From Corallococcus exercitus (GTDB lineage: Bacteria; Myxococcota; Myxococcia; Myxococcales; Myxococcaceae), in the NCBI RefSeq assembly GCF_003611585.1, contig NZ_RAVW01000011.1, positions 1 to 52,573 on the forward strand: a DNA stretch of 52,573 nt, given 5' to 3'. The position numbers and the translations under genes are program-made. Within the stretch, counting starts at the first letter, position 1. The number at the start of each line of letters is the position of its first letter. The notes beneath the pieces were generated by a model that searched no databases, had not been told where the DNA came from, and saw only the letters and a program-made list of their open reading frames with translations. Positions 52,281 to 52,573 of this stretch are shown one piece after another.

Positions 52281-52573
52281 CTACGCACTGCTGGCGTCGT
52301 ACTCCATGGAGATGCGCGGCGGCACCACCACCGTGGCGAACACCAGCCCCAGCACCAGCTGGAGCGCCACCAGCAGCACGTTGAACAGCCGGGCATCCTC
52401 CGCGCCCGCGCTGCCCGCGCCCAACAGCGCGACAATGGCCTCCGTGCCGATGAAGCCCGGCGCCAGCTGCAACATCCCGGGCATGATGACCGTCATGGGC
52501 ATCCGGTCCCTCCCGCGTCCGTAGAGCAGCCCCCCCACGCCCAGCACGAACGCGGCCACGATCGGGCTGCCCC
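52281..52573 (-). CDS. C-terminal part of a threonine/serine exporter (ThrE_2-like) membrane protein
   Basis: The frame is open through the right edge, so the 5' part is missing. The visible part of about 97 residues has the ThrE-type segment VGGLLYGRGRDRMPMTVIMPGMLQLAPGFIGTEAIVALL and a final membrane helix VLLVALQLVLGLVFATVVVP. The G-x-L-x-L-x-P-G pattern is typical of this two-domain exporter family. It converges on the FGE gene with a 3-base gap. The substrate assignment rests on family resemblance only. Confidence 0.72.
   Translation of the reverse strand, partial: GSPIVAAFVLGVGGLLYGRGRDRMPMTVIMPGMLQLAPGFIGTEAIVALLGAGSAGAEDARLFNVLLVALQLVLGLVFATVVVPPRISMEYDASSA

Overview
This is a 52.6 kb, very GC-rich chromosomal window (third codon positions almost all G or C) with tightly packed genes. 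Its content is typical of a myxobacterium of the Myxococcus/Corallococcus type: a giant Ser/Thr kinase fused to an AAA/TPR regulator, a sigma-54 enhancer-binding regulator, many lipoproteins, a histone-deacetylase-family amidohydrolase, LCMT-type methyltransferases and a chemoreceptor. The genus assignment is inferred from gene content. I saw no rRNA, tRNA, CRISPR array, transposase or prophage.

Layout. 1-552 is the 3' end of a gene entering from the left. 655-3975 is a regulatory module: an extradiol (DODA/LigB) dioxygenase gene and a YceI gene run leftward, and a XylR/DmpR-like sigma-54 activator runs rightward. The gap between them holds an excellent -24/-12 promoter match and a perfect 8-bp inverted repeat. 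4005-8120 (minus strand) carries a rhomboid-like membrane protein, two small proteins, a thiolase, a membrane protein and a 2-hydroxychromene-2-carboxylate isomerase-like protein. 8149-11868 is the kinase-AAA-TPR protein. 12138-16395 (plus) has a trypsin-like lipoprotein, a small acidic protein, a response regulator, 1-pyrroline-5-carboxylate dehydrogenase and a mutarotase. 16406-21314 holds a P450, an esterase lipoprotein, an LCMT-type methyltransferase, a glutathione S-transferase and an alpha/beta-hydrolase lipoprotein.

21725-26878 is a clear methionine operon, metY-metX-aspartokinase/homoserine dehydrogenase, with 4-bp spacing and an ATGA overlap. It has a roughly 400-base upstream region containing a GNRA-capped hairpin. 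Its aspartokinase half has lost signature motifs. 26882-31242 contains an SLT-domain protein, an SRPBCC protein with a histone-like Lys/Ala tail, a small lipoprotein, a degenerate metallo-beta-lactamase-fold lipoprotein, and a divergent HxlR regulator/quinone-reductase-like pair with operator-like palindromes. 31214-34040 is tatB-tatC-(TrkA-N channel); TatC has a large extra periplasmic loop. 34194-38722 has MFS, chemoreceptor and deacetylase-like genes.

38732-42939 looks less stable. It holds an orphan lipoprotein, a FAD monooxygenase, a frameshifted AraC remnant, a perfect 25-bp palindrome and a GntR regulator whose long tail contains a second, decayed copy of that palindrome. 43023-46533 holds a LURP-one-like protein, a basic effector-like protein with nuclear-localisation-like motifs, and a subtilase with three Cys/Trp C-terminal repeats. 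46660-52573 holds a GST, a SulP transporter, an arylsulfatase followed by its likely formylglycine-generating enzyme, and the 3' end of a ThrE-like exporter.

The best leads are the sigma-54 module, the degenerate aspartokinase domain, the TatC insertion, the effector-like protein beside the repeat-tailed protease, and the palindrome pair around the GntR gene.
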